Source of the DNA: an uncultured Ruminococcus sp.
GTDB taxonomy: Bacteria; Bacillota; Clostridia; Oscillospirales; Ruminococcaceae
NCBI GenBank assembly: GCA_937872775.1
Contig: CALMUA010000215.1
Span: 1-52,413 of the forward strand
Direction of reading: 5' to 3'
DNA: 52,413 bases
Shown here: piece after piece, positions 44,239 to 51,900 of the stretch
How positions within the stretch are numbered: the stretch's first letter is position 1
Layout of the letters: every line of letters begins with the position of its first letter
Made by a program: the position numbers and the translations under genes
The notes under the pieces: generated by a model
The model's database searches: none
What the model was told of the DNA's origin: nothing
What the model saw: only the letters and a program-made list of their open reading frames with translations

Positions 44239-44806
44239 CGCCGATGGTGTGCTTACCGATATGTCGGGATTTAATTACAAGTACGGCGAGATATTCTGGG
44301 GGCGCAAGCCAGTAAATCCTGCGGGGTACACCACAGCCGAAATATTCAGGGTAAGCCGGGGTCAGGAATTCATGTTCGGGCTTAAATATTTTTATGAATA
44401 TTGTTGTAAGCTACAACCGAGGAAACAGGCATTCGAGGTGAATCACAGACTAAACTCGGACGGTCACGTATTATATGGAATTACGGCGAGGAAGTTTGCC
44501 ATAATGAAAAACCCCCTAGGGTGTCTTAGCAGGCATTTGTTTAAGAGATGGATAAACAATAATAAGCTTCACTTTGAGGACATTTTTTTCTGTTCCGAAA
44601 GCAATACTCCCGCGGAAAAGCTTGATTTCTGCAAACAAATTTCTGCAGAAATTATGATAGATGATAAGCCGGACGTGGCACTGTTTCTGGCAGAAAACGG
44701 AATAGCTGTTTTGCTTTTTGATGCGCCATACAACAAGGAGGTCAAGCATAAAAATATAATACGGGTATTTGACTGGGACGAGATTTACTGTCACATATCG
44801 AAATAA
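44222..44806 (+). CDS. HAD-superfamily phosphatase/5'-nucleotidase-like protein
   Basis: A 194-residue HAD-fold protein that overlaps the NRPS gene by 17 bases, so the two are surely coexpressed. Motif I is IDADGVLTD (nucleophile Asp6, acid Asp8), motif II ITAR, motif III a lysine in the AEKLDFCKQ region, and motif IV MIDDKPD. The general layout resembles the NT5C-type deoxyribonucleotidases. In this context it more likely dephosphorylates a phospholipid-like or phospho-amino intermediate made by the fused acyltransferase, an inference from operon structure only. Base composition is intermediate between the NRPS gene and the chromosome. ATGATAATAG begins directly after GGAGGATAAA inside the upstream gene. 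Confidence 0.78.
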   Translation: MIIGIDADGVLTDMSGFNYKYGEIFWGRKPVNPAGYTTAEIFRVSRGQEFMFGLKYFYEYCCKLQPRKQAFEVNHRLNSDGHVLYGITARKFAIMKNPLGCLSRHLFKRWINNNKLHFEDIFFCSESNTPAEKLDFCKQISAEIMIDDKPDVALFLAENGIAVLLFDAPYNKEVKHKNIIRVFDWDEIYCHISK

Positions 44807-44901
44807 CAAACCATACAAACAATCTTTATTATAATGCCAGAAACAAAATACACTGATACCTGCTATCAGGAATGCGACAATTTTATGATTGACCACAGTG
44901 A

Positions 44902-45084
44902 CATGCTTATATTTGTAGGAAATATAATATTATTAACGTTCTGACTGTCGGAAAGAATATTTCAGGAAAGCTTTCTGATGAGCGGTTCTCAAAGATGTCA
45001 CAGGGATATAAACAGGAACAGGCTGAGCTAAAGGAAAATATTTTATTTCTTTCAGCTTCATTGAATGAAAAGTCGGTCAGATAA
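44902..45084 (+). pseudogene. C-terminal fragment of a serine recombinase/transposon resolvase
   Basis: A frame without a start codon ends at TAA 45082-45084. The segment SGKLSDERFSKMSQGYKQEQAELKENI is characteristic of the region following the catalytic domain in large serine recombinases of TnpX type. The N-terminal catalytic part is absent. The fragment sits right after the NRPS operon and supports past mobile-element activity at this locus. Confidence 0.7.
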
Positions 45085-45148
45085 GAGATAAGCTTACATT
45101 TTTGTCAGTTGAAATATTTTTTACATTCAAATTTTTTTATATACAAAA

Positions 45149-45194
45149 GAAACGAAATCCCACTTACAAGAAAATGAAAGTGGGATTTCGTTTC
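45149..45194 (-). terminator. Terminator of the peptide-repeat transcript
   Basis: GAAACGAAATCCCACTT (45149-45165) and AAGTGGGATTTCGTTTC (45178-45194) form a perfect 17-bp stem with a 12-base loop. On the minus strand it is followed by TTTTGTATAT, so it is oriented to end transcripts coming from the peptide array. Confidence 0.85.
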
Positions 45195-45236
45195 ATAGGG
45201 CTGTTATTTTACAGACCCTTTATTATATTATGTTTT

Positions 45237-45345
45237 CAAAGGTTAACTCAGGCAGTCTGGTTAAATAAGAATTTATATTCTTATCTTACAAAACGAGCTG
45301 CCTCAAAGGCGGTGTATGTCCTATTTGAGATTTATATTGATTAAA
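45237..45345. repeat. Possible diverged copy (E) of the dispersed element
   Basis: GTTAACTCAGGCA resembles the start of copy A (TATAACTCAGGCA), and GGCGGTGTATGTCCTATTTGAG resembles GGCGGGGATACATTTGTATTGAG. An extra AATAAGAAT/ATTCTTATC hairpin intervenes. Similarity is suggestive only. The stretch lies between the array terminator and the first peptide repeat. Confidence 0.3.
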
Positions 45346-45346
45346 A

Positions 45347-45403
45347 TTACTTACAAAAAGACTTGATCCATTCACAAAATGAAGCAAAAAAGTTATTGCA
45401 CAT
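45347..45403 (-). CDS. 18-residue peptide, array copy 1 (distal)
   Basis: ATG at 45401-45403, stop TAA at 45347-45349, product MCNNFFASFCEWIKSFCK. AAGGAGG stands nine bases upstream. The peptide has three cysteines (2, 10, 17), and aromatic or hydrophobic residues at 5, 6, 9, 12, 13 and 16 would fall on one face of a helix. No signal peptide; no known family recognised. It could be a membrane-active or signalling peptide. Confidence 0.65.
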   Translation of the reverse strand: MCNNFFASFCEWIKSFCK

Positions 45404-45467
45404 ATTTGAGTACCTCCTTGTATATTTCCCCTTATCGGGATTACTATATTATTTCTATTGATTAAAA

Positions 45468-45524
45468 TTACTTACAAAAAGACTTGATCCATTCACAAAA
45501 TGAAGCAAAAAAGTTATTGCACAT
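45468..45524 (-). CDS. 18-residue peptide, array copy 2 (middle)
   Basis: Identical product MCNNFFASFCEWIKSFCK with identical AAGGAGG-N9-ATG. The whole 121-base unit matches copy 1 exactly, so this duplication is recent or is kept uniform by recombination. Confidence 0.65.
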   Translation of the reverse strand: MCNNFFASFCEWIKSFCK

Positions 45525-45588
45525 ATTTGAGTACCTCCTTGTATATTTCCCCTTATCGGGATTACTATATTATTTCTATTGATTAAAA

Positions 45589-45645
45589 TTACTTACAAAA
45601 AGACTTGATCCATTCACAAAATGAAGCAAAAAAGTTATTGCACAT
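45589..45645 (-). CDS. 18-residue peptide, array copy 3 (promoter-proximal)
   Basis: Same product MCNNFFASFCEWIKSFCK. The upstream part differs (ACGGAGG-TATTCAAGT-ATG), yet the ribosome binding site and the small TCCC/GGGA hairpin persist. Conservation of the ORF and signals while the surrounding bases change supports translation. It is the first ORF after the promoter at 45689-45717. Confidence 0.68.
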   Translation of the reverse strand: MCNNFFASFCEWIKSFCK

Positions 45646-45688
45646 ACTTGAATACCTCCGTGTGTATTTCCCTTACTGGGATGACATT

Positions 45689-45717
45689 ATTATAACAGAT
45701 ATATTACAATTTGGCAA
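45689..45717 (-). promoter_or_regulatory. Promoter of the peptide array
   Basis: On the minus strand TTGCCA (complement of 45712-45717) and TATAAT (complement of 45689-45694) are separated by 17 bases. The predicted start is about 37 bases before the first peptide ATG. Confidence 0.8.
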
Positions 45718-45841
45718 CAATCAATTATTGGTGTATATAATGCTAGAAAACTGATTCATAGCTGTTAATATAAGTAATTTAAATATTGGTTTTTACAATT
45801 AACAGACGAAATATTTTTAATTAATAAGTATATATTTTTTA

Positions 45842-45870
45842 TTGCAAAATAATTATATGGATGATATAAT
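45842..45870 (+). promoter_or_regulatory. Promoter of the preQ1 operon
   Basis: TTGCAA (45842-45847) and TATAAT (45865-45870) are spaced by 17 bases. The start would lie about 20 bases before the riboswitch P1 stem. Confidence 0.8.
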
Positions 45871-45893
45871 ATATATAGTATAGTGTTAATCAC

Positions 45894-45937
45894 AAGACAG
45901 TTTATTTGTACCATCCTGTCTATAAACAAAACTAGGG
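45894..45937 (+). promoter_or_regulatory. preQ1-I riboswitch aptamer
   Basis: P1 is AGACAG paired with CTGTCT (45916-45921). The loop ends with GTACCATC, and an A-rich tail ATAAACAAAACTAGGG follows. This closely parallels the Thermoanaerobacter preQ1-I aptamer tail AACAAAACAAGG and its ACC loop. It is placed between a promoter and the queuosine-precursor genes that preQ1-I riboswitches normally control. Confidence 0.8.
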
Positions 45938-45971
45938 CTAGGTTTATAATTACATAAATCATAGTTCCGGC

Positions 45972-45998
45972 AGACAGCATTATGCGTCTGTCTTTTTT
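45972..45998 (+). terminator. Riboswitch-controlled terminator of the preQ1 operon
   Basis: AGACAG (45972-45977) pairs with CTGTCT (45988-45993), followed by a T6 run. The 5' arm can instead pair with the identical CTGTCT of the aptamer P1 (45916-45921). Ligand-stabilised P1 should therefore free the arm and cause termination. Confidence 0.75.
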
Positions 45999-46063
45999 AT
46001 TGATAAAAAATAAAAACTGAGAGGAGCGTTACTGCATAAGGTAATTAAGCGGTAAAAATATTA

Positions 46064-46483
46064 ATGTATATACTTAAAACTGAAGCGTCGTTTGACAGTG
46101 CACATTTTTTGAATGGATATCAGGGGAAGTGCGGAAACATTCATGGGCATCGTTGGAGAATAATAGCGGCAATATGCGATGATCATCTTGCCGAATGCGG
46201 AAATGAAAAAGGAATGGTAGTAGATTTCAAAGACCTTAAAACAGCACTTAAAACTGAAGCAGACGAACTTGATCATGCTATGATAATAGAAAAAAACAGT
46301 CTTAAGCCTGAACTGCTTGATATGCTCTGTGAAAGCGGATTTAAAATAATTTCTCTTGATTTCACACCGACAGCGGAAAATATGTCGAAATATTTTTATG
46401 AAAGGCTAAAAAAAAGAGGATACCGTGTAAAAGAGATTACGGTTTATGAGACTCCGAATAATTGTGCCATATACAGTGAATAG
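46064..46483 (+). CDS. queD: 6-carboxy-5,6,7,8-tetrahydropterin synthase
   Basis: A 139-residue enzyme converting 7,8-dihydroneopterin triphosphate to carboxytetrahydropterin, the second step of preQ1 synthesis. Zinc ligands are His14 (FDSAHFL), His27 and His29 (GNIHGHRW), with Cys23 as catalytic residue; GMVVDFKDLK and DHAMI are also typical, and ETPNNCAIY closes the protein. The first gene of the operon. Its own ribosome binding site is weak, while a strong GAGAGGAG lies 38 bases upstream at 46019-46026. Confidence 0.93.
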   Translation: MYILKTEASFDSAHFLNGYQGKCGNIHGHRWRIIAAICDDHLAECGNEKGMVVDFKDLKTALKTEADELDHAMIIEKNSLKPELLDMLCESGFKIISLDFTPTAENMSKYFYERLKKRGYRVKEITVYETPNNCAIYSE

Positions 46484-46494
46484 GAGGAAAATAG

Positions 46495-47160
46495 TTGAAA
46501 TATAATATTGCAGAAAAATTTGTCAGCATTAATGGAGAAGGTATGTTTGCCGGACAGTTAGCAGTGTTTATCAGATTTTGCGGATGTAATCTTGATTGTG
46601 AATATTGTGATACAAGATGGGCAAATGATATGAAGGTGACATTTGAATTATTATCTGAAGATGAAATATATGAGTATATAAAATCAACAGGAGTAATAAA
46701 TGTAACGCTGACAGGCGGAGAACCACTTATTCAGAAAAATATATATGTACTCCTTGAAAAACTTGCAAATGATAAATCAATACGTGTCGAGATAGAAACA
46801 AACGGAAGTATTGACATTTTAGAATTTATAGATATTGAAAACAGACCGTCATTTACAGTTGATTATAAGCTTCAGGGAAGTGGTATGGAAAGCAGAATGT
46901 TTTTGCTTAATTTTAATCGTCTGTCTTCAAAAGACACAGTAAAATTTGTTGTATCTGATTTGCAGGATCTGAAAAAAGCAAAAACTGTAATTGAAAAATT
47001 TTCACTGATAAATAAATGTCATATTTATATCAGTCCCGTATTCGGAAAGATTAACCCGGAACAGATTGTAGATTTTATGAAGGAAAATCATCTTAACGAT
47101 ATTAATCTTCAGCTTCAGATTCATAAAATAATATGGGATCCTGATAAAAAGGGAGTGTAG
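46495..47160 (+). CDS. queE: 7-carboxy-7-deazaguanine synthase
   Basis: A 221-residue radical SAM enzyme making the deazaguanine ring from carboxytetrahydropterin. The cluster motif is CX3CX2C, Cys31, Cys35 and Cys38 in [13 protein letters not shown], preceded by the substrate segment [25 protein letters not shown] is the SAM-binding GGE motif. The start is TTG, seven bases after AGGAGG; the N-terminal sequence begins correctly there. It lies 11 bases after queD and two bases before folE. Confidence 0.93.
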   Translation: MKYNIAEKFVSINGEGMFAGQLAVFIRFCGCNLDCEYCDTRWANDMKVTFELLSEDEIYEYIKSTGVINVTLTGGEPLIQKNIYVLLEKLANDKSIRVEIETNGSIDILEFIDIENRPSFTVDYKLQGSGMESRMFLLNFNRLSSKDTVKFVVSDLQDLKKAKTVIEKFSLINKCHIYISPVFGKINPEQIVDFMKENHLNDINLQLQIHKIIWDPDKKGV

Positions 47161-47162
47161 GA

Positions 47163-47735
47163 ATGCCAATAGATACAGAAGCAATTAAAAAGCATATACG
47201 TGGTATTATTATAGCATTGGGTGATGATCCTGACAGGGAGGGGCTAATTGATACACCAAAACGTGTTGCAAGGATGTACGAAAAAGTCTTTGAAGGCATG
47301 AATTATACAAATGATGAAATAGCACAGATGTTTGACAAAACATTCAGCATAAATTCAAGTGATGCCGGACAGGATGTTGTAATAGTAAAAGATATTGAGG
47401 TATTCAGTTATTGTGAACATCATCTTGCTCTTATGTACAATATGAAAGTCTCAATAGCATATGTTCCGAAGAATAAGGTTATCGGAATAAGTAAGCTTGC
47501 ACGAATAGCAGATATGGTTGCAAAAAGGCTTCAGCTGCAGGAACGTATCGGTTCTGATATAGCTGAGATAGTAATGAAAGTTACTGGTTCAGAAGATGTT
47601 GCAGTACTTATTGAGGGAAACCACAGCTGTATGACAGCCAGAGGCATAAAGAAAACAGCTTCAAAGACATCAACAAGCACTCTCAGAGGACGCTTTAAAA
47701 CTGACATCAGTCTCCAGAACCAGATATTCAGATAA
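47163..47735 (+). CDS. folE: GTP cyclohydrolase I
   Basis: A 190-residue type IA enzyme that opens GTP to dihydroneopterin triphosphate, the entry to both folate and preQ1 synthesis. [20 protein letters not shown], the zinc-binding FSYCEHHLA, the HxGYxP-equivalent [19 protein letters not shown], and [12 protein letters not shown] are intact. GGGAGTGTAGGA overlaps the end of queE. Its place inside the queuosine operon implies that it supplies preQ1 under riboswitch control; another folE may serve folate. Confidence 0.95.
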   Translation: MPIDTEAIKKHIRGIIIALGDDPDREGLIDTPKRVARMYEKVFEGMNYTNDEIAQMFDKTFSINSSDAGQDVVIVKDIEVFSYCEHHLALMYNMKVSIAYVPKNKVIGISKLARIADMVAKRLQLQERIGSDIAEIVMKVTGSEDVAVLIEGNHSCMTARGIKKTASKTSTSTLRGRFKTDISLQNQIFR

Positions 47736-47754
47736 AAGGGGTTATAATTTATAT

Positions 47755-48435
47755 ATGAAAGCATTGGTTTTATTCAGTGGTGGAGTAGACAGTACTACAT
47801 GTCTTGCAATGGCAGTTGAAAAATACGGAAATGATAATGTAATTGCATTATCAATATTTTACGGACAGAAGCATAAAAAGGAAATAGAGGCGGCTGAATC
47901 TATTGCTAAGTATTATAAAACTGAACACCTGGGACTTGACCTTACAAAAATATTTCAGTACAGTGACTGTTCACTTTTATCAGGTTCTGACAGGGAAATT
48001 CCTCTTGAAAGCTATGATGAACAATTGAAAAAAACAGATGGTTTACCGGTTTCAACATATGTACCTTTCCGTAATGGTTTATTTCTGTCATCTGCAGCGA
48101 GTATTGCACTTTCAAAGGACTGCAGTGTAATTTATTATGGTGCACATGGCGATGATGCTGCCGGAAATGCGTATCCTGACTGCAGTACATCATTTAATGA
48201 TGCAATTAATAAAGCAATATATGAGGGAAGCGGAGGTCAGCTCAGAATTGAGGCTCCTTTTGTAAGTATGAATAAAGGAGATGTAGTAAAAAAAGGACTT
48301 GAGCTTAAGGTTCCGTATGAACTAACCTGGAGCTGTTATGTCGGAGAAGAAAAGCCATGCGGAAAATGTGGCACATGTCTTGACAGAAAAAAAGCATTTG
48401 AGCTCAATGGTATTGACGATCCTGCTTTAAAGTAG
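47755..48435 (+). CDS. queC: 7-cyano-7-deazaguanine (preQ0) synthase
   Basis: A 226-residue ATP-pyrophosphatase-family enzyme converting carboxydeazaguanine to preQ0 with ammonia and ATP. The PP-loop SGGVDSTT is at residues 8-15. VPFRNGLFLSSAASIAL is the family block. The C-terminal zinc site has four cysteines in CYVGEEKPCGKCGTC. AAGGGG precedes the start. It follows folE by 19 bases in the riboswitch-controlled operon. Confidence 0.95.
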   Translation: MKALVLFSGGVDSTTCLAMAVEKYGNDNVIALSIFYGQKHKKEIEAAESIAKYYKTEHLGLDLTKIFQYSDCSLLSGSDREIPLESYDEQLKKTDGLPVSTYVPFRNGLFLSSAASIALSKDCSVIYYGAHGDDAAGNAYPDCSTSFNDAINKAIYEGSGGQLRIEAPFVSMNKGDVVKKGLELKVPYELTWSCYVGEEKPCGKCGTCLDRKKAFELNGIDDPALK

Positions 48436-48455
48436 AAAAATAAGGAAATATATTT

Positions 48456-48947
48456 ATGAGAACTAAAGAACAAATGAATGACGTTACGCTTCTTGGAAAC
48501 AAGAATGTTAAATATCCTGATAATTATTCTCCTGATGTACTTGAAACATTTCTTAACAAACATACGGAAAATAATTATTTTGTAAAGTTTAATTGTCCGG
48601 AATTTACAAGCCTTTGCCCGATAACAGGACAACCTGATTTTGCAGCAATATATATTTCATATATACCTGATGTAAAAATGGTTGAGAGCAAATCTCTGAA
48701 GCTATATCTTTTCAGCTTCAGAAACCATGGGGATTTTCACGAGGATTGTGTTAATATTATCATGAAGGATCTTATAAAATTAATGGATCCGAGATATATT
48801 GAGGTATGGGGAAAATTTACTCCAAGAGGTGGAATATCAATAGACCCTTACTGTAATTACGGTAAACCTCAGACAAAATGGGAAGACTTTGCTTTTAAAC
48901 GCCTTCTTAATCATGATATGTACCCTGAAAAAATTGATAACAGATAA
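48456..48947 (+). CDS. queF: NADPH-dependent 7-cyano-7-deazaguanine reductase
   Basis: A 163-residue unimodular QueF that reduces preQ0 to preQ1, the riboswitch ligand. The catalytic cysteine is in [13 protein letters not shown], and the NADPH-binding QueF motif is ESKSLK followed by [12 protein letters not shown] tunnel-fold length of about 160 residues is normal for this type. It is the last gene of the set, so one operon runs from GTP to preQ1. The terminator directly after its stop is shared with the opposing xylanase gene. Confidence 0.95.
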   Translation: MRTKEQMNDVTLLGNKNVKYPDNYSPDVLETFLNKHTENNYFVKFNCPEFTSLCPITGQPDFAAIYISYIPDVKMVESKSLKLYLFSFRNHGDFHEDCVNIIMKDLIKLMDPRYIEVWGKFTPRGGISIDPYCNYGKPQTKWEDFAFKRLLNHDMYPEKIDNR

Positions 48948-48948
48948 A

Positions 48949-48981
48949 AAAACAGATGCTGAAAAATCAGCATCTGTTTTT
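48949..48981. terminator. Bidirectional terminator between queF and the xylanase gene
   Basis: AAAACAGATGCTGA (48949-48962) and TCAGCATCTGTTTT (48967-48980) form a perfect 14-bp stem with an AAAA loop and T tracts on both strands. It serves both convergent transcripts. Confidence 0.9.
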
Positions 48982-48999
48982 GCTTGTGCGTACAAGAAA

Positions 49000-51900
49000 T
49001 TATTTTGCTTTGAATAATCCTCTGAGTAAATTGTAGAAATGAGGCTGAACACTTGAATCACCGTGTCCACCCATTGATACAAGGTGATAAAGATGATCTA
49101 CACCGTTCTGAGTAAGGAATCTGCTGTATGTTGCTGGCTGGTCATAAACTACGCTGTCAGTTCCGCCACATGTCAGTAAGATAAGATATGGCATATCATA
49201 TTTAGGTTTAAGTTCACTTTCCTTAAGTTGTCCCGGATGTGTTGAGAGGTTTGCTCCAGGAGTAAGTCCAGGAGCTGCACATGCAGAACCTACATATCCG
49301 AAAAGATCACTGCGTGTCATACCAATAAACAGGGACTCACGTGCTCCCATTGAGAATCCTGTTATAGCTGTATTTTCTCTTCCTGTCTTAACTGAGAAAT
49401 TGCTTTCGATATAAGGCATCAGATCTTTTACAAGATCGTTAATAAAGTTATCGTAGGCTAGTGAATTGTTAAGATCCATTCCTGAACATTTTTCCTGAGT
49501 TTTGCTTGTGAAGATATATGGGAATACAACAATCATTTTTTCTGCTTCGCCTGATGCGATAAGATTTCCAAGAATATTCTGAACTTTTCCCATTGTCATA
49601 AGAGAGTCTTCATCTTCCCAGTAACCGTGCATTGCATAAAGAACAGGATATTTTTCATTCGGATTGTATCCTGGAGGGAGCAGTACATTTACATTTGTCA
49701 TACGTCCGCGGGTAGTTGAATTATATGTATATTTCTTAAGGGTGCCGTAGTCAACTCCGCCCTTCATATCTGTTACGCCTGCTGCAGGATATTCAGCTAT
49801 TTTACTGCTGAAATTCTTCATGTATTCTTTAGGAGTAATTGAAACAGGAGGATTATCATCTCCCGGAGGTGTTACAGGTCCTGAAGGATCTTTTTCAAAT
49901 TCTGAAATTATTCCGAGAAGGTATTCCTGAAGCATGATCAGATCTTTGCTGTTTACGACTTTATTCTGGTCAACGTCGGCAGCAGTAGCAGAAGCTTTGC
50001 TGTCAAAGTCTGTCAATACTCCTGCTTTTGCATAACAAAGATCAGCAACATTGATTTTTCCGTCACAGTTGACATCACCAGCAACTATTTTAATTTCAGA
50101 AGGACCATCTATTGGTGTTCCTGAAACGGCAGCTATTGCTTCATCAACATAAAAATCACCAAGAGCTGATGATGTTTCGATAACAAGCTGGACGTCCGAG
50201 GCACCTGAAGGAATCTTATAATCTTTTGCGGAAAGCTGAACGAATTTTCCGTCTGATGCTGATTTTGTATCCATGTGTTCATACTGCGTTTCACCAGCAG
50301 CATCTGTATACTGAAGAGTCATGATAAACTCTGCATCACTGCCATCTGCATAAGCAGCATCAGCACTGAAACTGTATGACTGGCCTGGTTTGAATGTTAC
50401 AGAACCTAATGATTTCTGTACACCGTTCCATTCAGAAGTTCTGCCTGAAACAAGAAGTGATTTTGAACCGGCATATGCGGCTTTGTTGCTGATTTCCATA
50501 TCAACAGAGCCTCTCGGTGACCATGAGCCTTCTGATGATTCAAAGTCATCATGGAATAAATAACCGTTTTCATCAGGTTCAACCGGTTTAGTAACAGGAG
50601 TACTCGGACTGCCACCGTCACCCCATTCTGATTCAGGAACAACACCTGCTACTGAATAATAAGCATCTTTTGGCTTGTTATTTGTATCATAGAGAAGAGG
50701 TGAATTTTTACTGTCTATCCATGTATTCGCATCGTTAGGGCCCCATACACATACAGCAGTTACCTTGCCGGCAGAAGATGTTTTATTAAGATCAACAGCT
50801 GCCTGGAAAATTGCCTTGTATTTGTCAGGCTGAGAAGAAGCAAACTTTCCGGATTCTGTGCTTACATCAAGTTCTGTTATCTGAACCTGGCATCCGATAG
50901 CTGCAAATTTTCTCATAGCTGCAGTATATGCACTTACTCCTGAGAATCCGCTGATATCTCCGTTTACATGTGACTGCATTCCTATTCCGTCAAGCAGACC
51001 TTTTTTGTATAGAGATTCACACATTGATGCTATACAGTCTCTCTTATGATCCCAGTATTCGTTATAATCGTTATAGAAAAGTGAGCATGATGAAGGTGCA
51101 TACTGTTTAGCATATGTAAATGCCTTTTCTATAAAGCTGTTGTCACCGTAAACCTGAACCCAAGGTGATTTACCGTTTCCGTATCCTGGCTCTCTGGCAC
51201 CTCCATTGTTCTTTGTACGTGTTGAATCATCACTGACACACTCATTACATACATCATATGCATACAGATTCAGTGTAGGGTATTGTTTTTCTATCTCACT
51301 GAACATGTTTTTGATGTAGCTTTCCATACGTTTGTCCATTACATCCTTGGAAACCCAGCTTCCTGAATCGTTAAAGCCATCTTTAAATACCCACTGAGGT
51401 GTCTGACTGTGCCATATCAGCGTATGTCCTCTGACACCAATGCCATTCTGAGCACAGAAATTGAGAATACTGGCTGCACTGCTTAATGAAACACCTATAT
51501 TAGTACCGCTGCTGTTTGACTTATTCATTGTTGCATCAGGTTTAAGCTCATTTTCAAAAGTAATACTGTTATATTCTTTTAGTATTACTGATGTAATTGT
51601 TGATTGATTTACAGTGTAGCCATTAAGTACTGAACCAACCCTGAAATAATTTGCGTATATGTCCTTTAATCCTGCTGAAGCTGCAGATACGGTAGCAGGT
51701 ACTGATTCTTTTCCTGTAATCTTAAAATCATCGAAATAAAAATCAGCTGTACTGTCTGTTGTTATTTTAAGAACAAGATTTGAAACACCGGACGGAGCTT
51801 TGAATTTTGCCTCAAGATCAGTCCATTCATCTGAAACTGCTTTTTTGGAACAAATAGTTTTTGTTTCAAATGTTTTACCATCAGGCAGAAGGTAAGTCAT

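Larger units (their letters stand above)
45336..45698 (-). repeat. Three tandem 121-base repeats, each carrying a small ORF
   Basis: Units begin at 45336, 45457 and 45578 with exact 121-base spacing. Units 1 and 2 are identical as far as I can read. Unit 3 is identical through the ORF and then diverges toward the promoter side. On the minus strand each unit has a small TCCC/GGGA-type hairpin, an AAGGAGG or ACGGAGG ribosome binding site and an 18-codon ORF. There are no spacer sequences, so this is not a CRISPR. Confidence 0.95.

Noticed and set aside
40014-45084. Integration site with duplicated tRNA-Gln 3' end
   Set aside because: I found no second copy of the tRNA 3' sequence downstream, so an att-type duplication is not supported despite the recombinase fragment.
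45102-45344. Plus-strand 80-residue ORF
   Set aside because: It runs through the strong 45149-45194 terminator stem, has no ribosome binding site, and overlaps the region transcribed from the opposite strand.
45336-45698. CRISPR-like array
   Set aside because: The units are directly adjacent 121-base tandem repeats with no unique spacers, and no cas gene is in the window.
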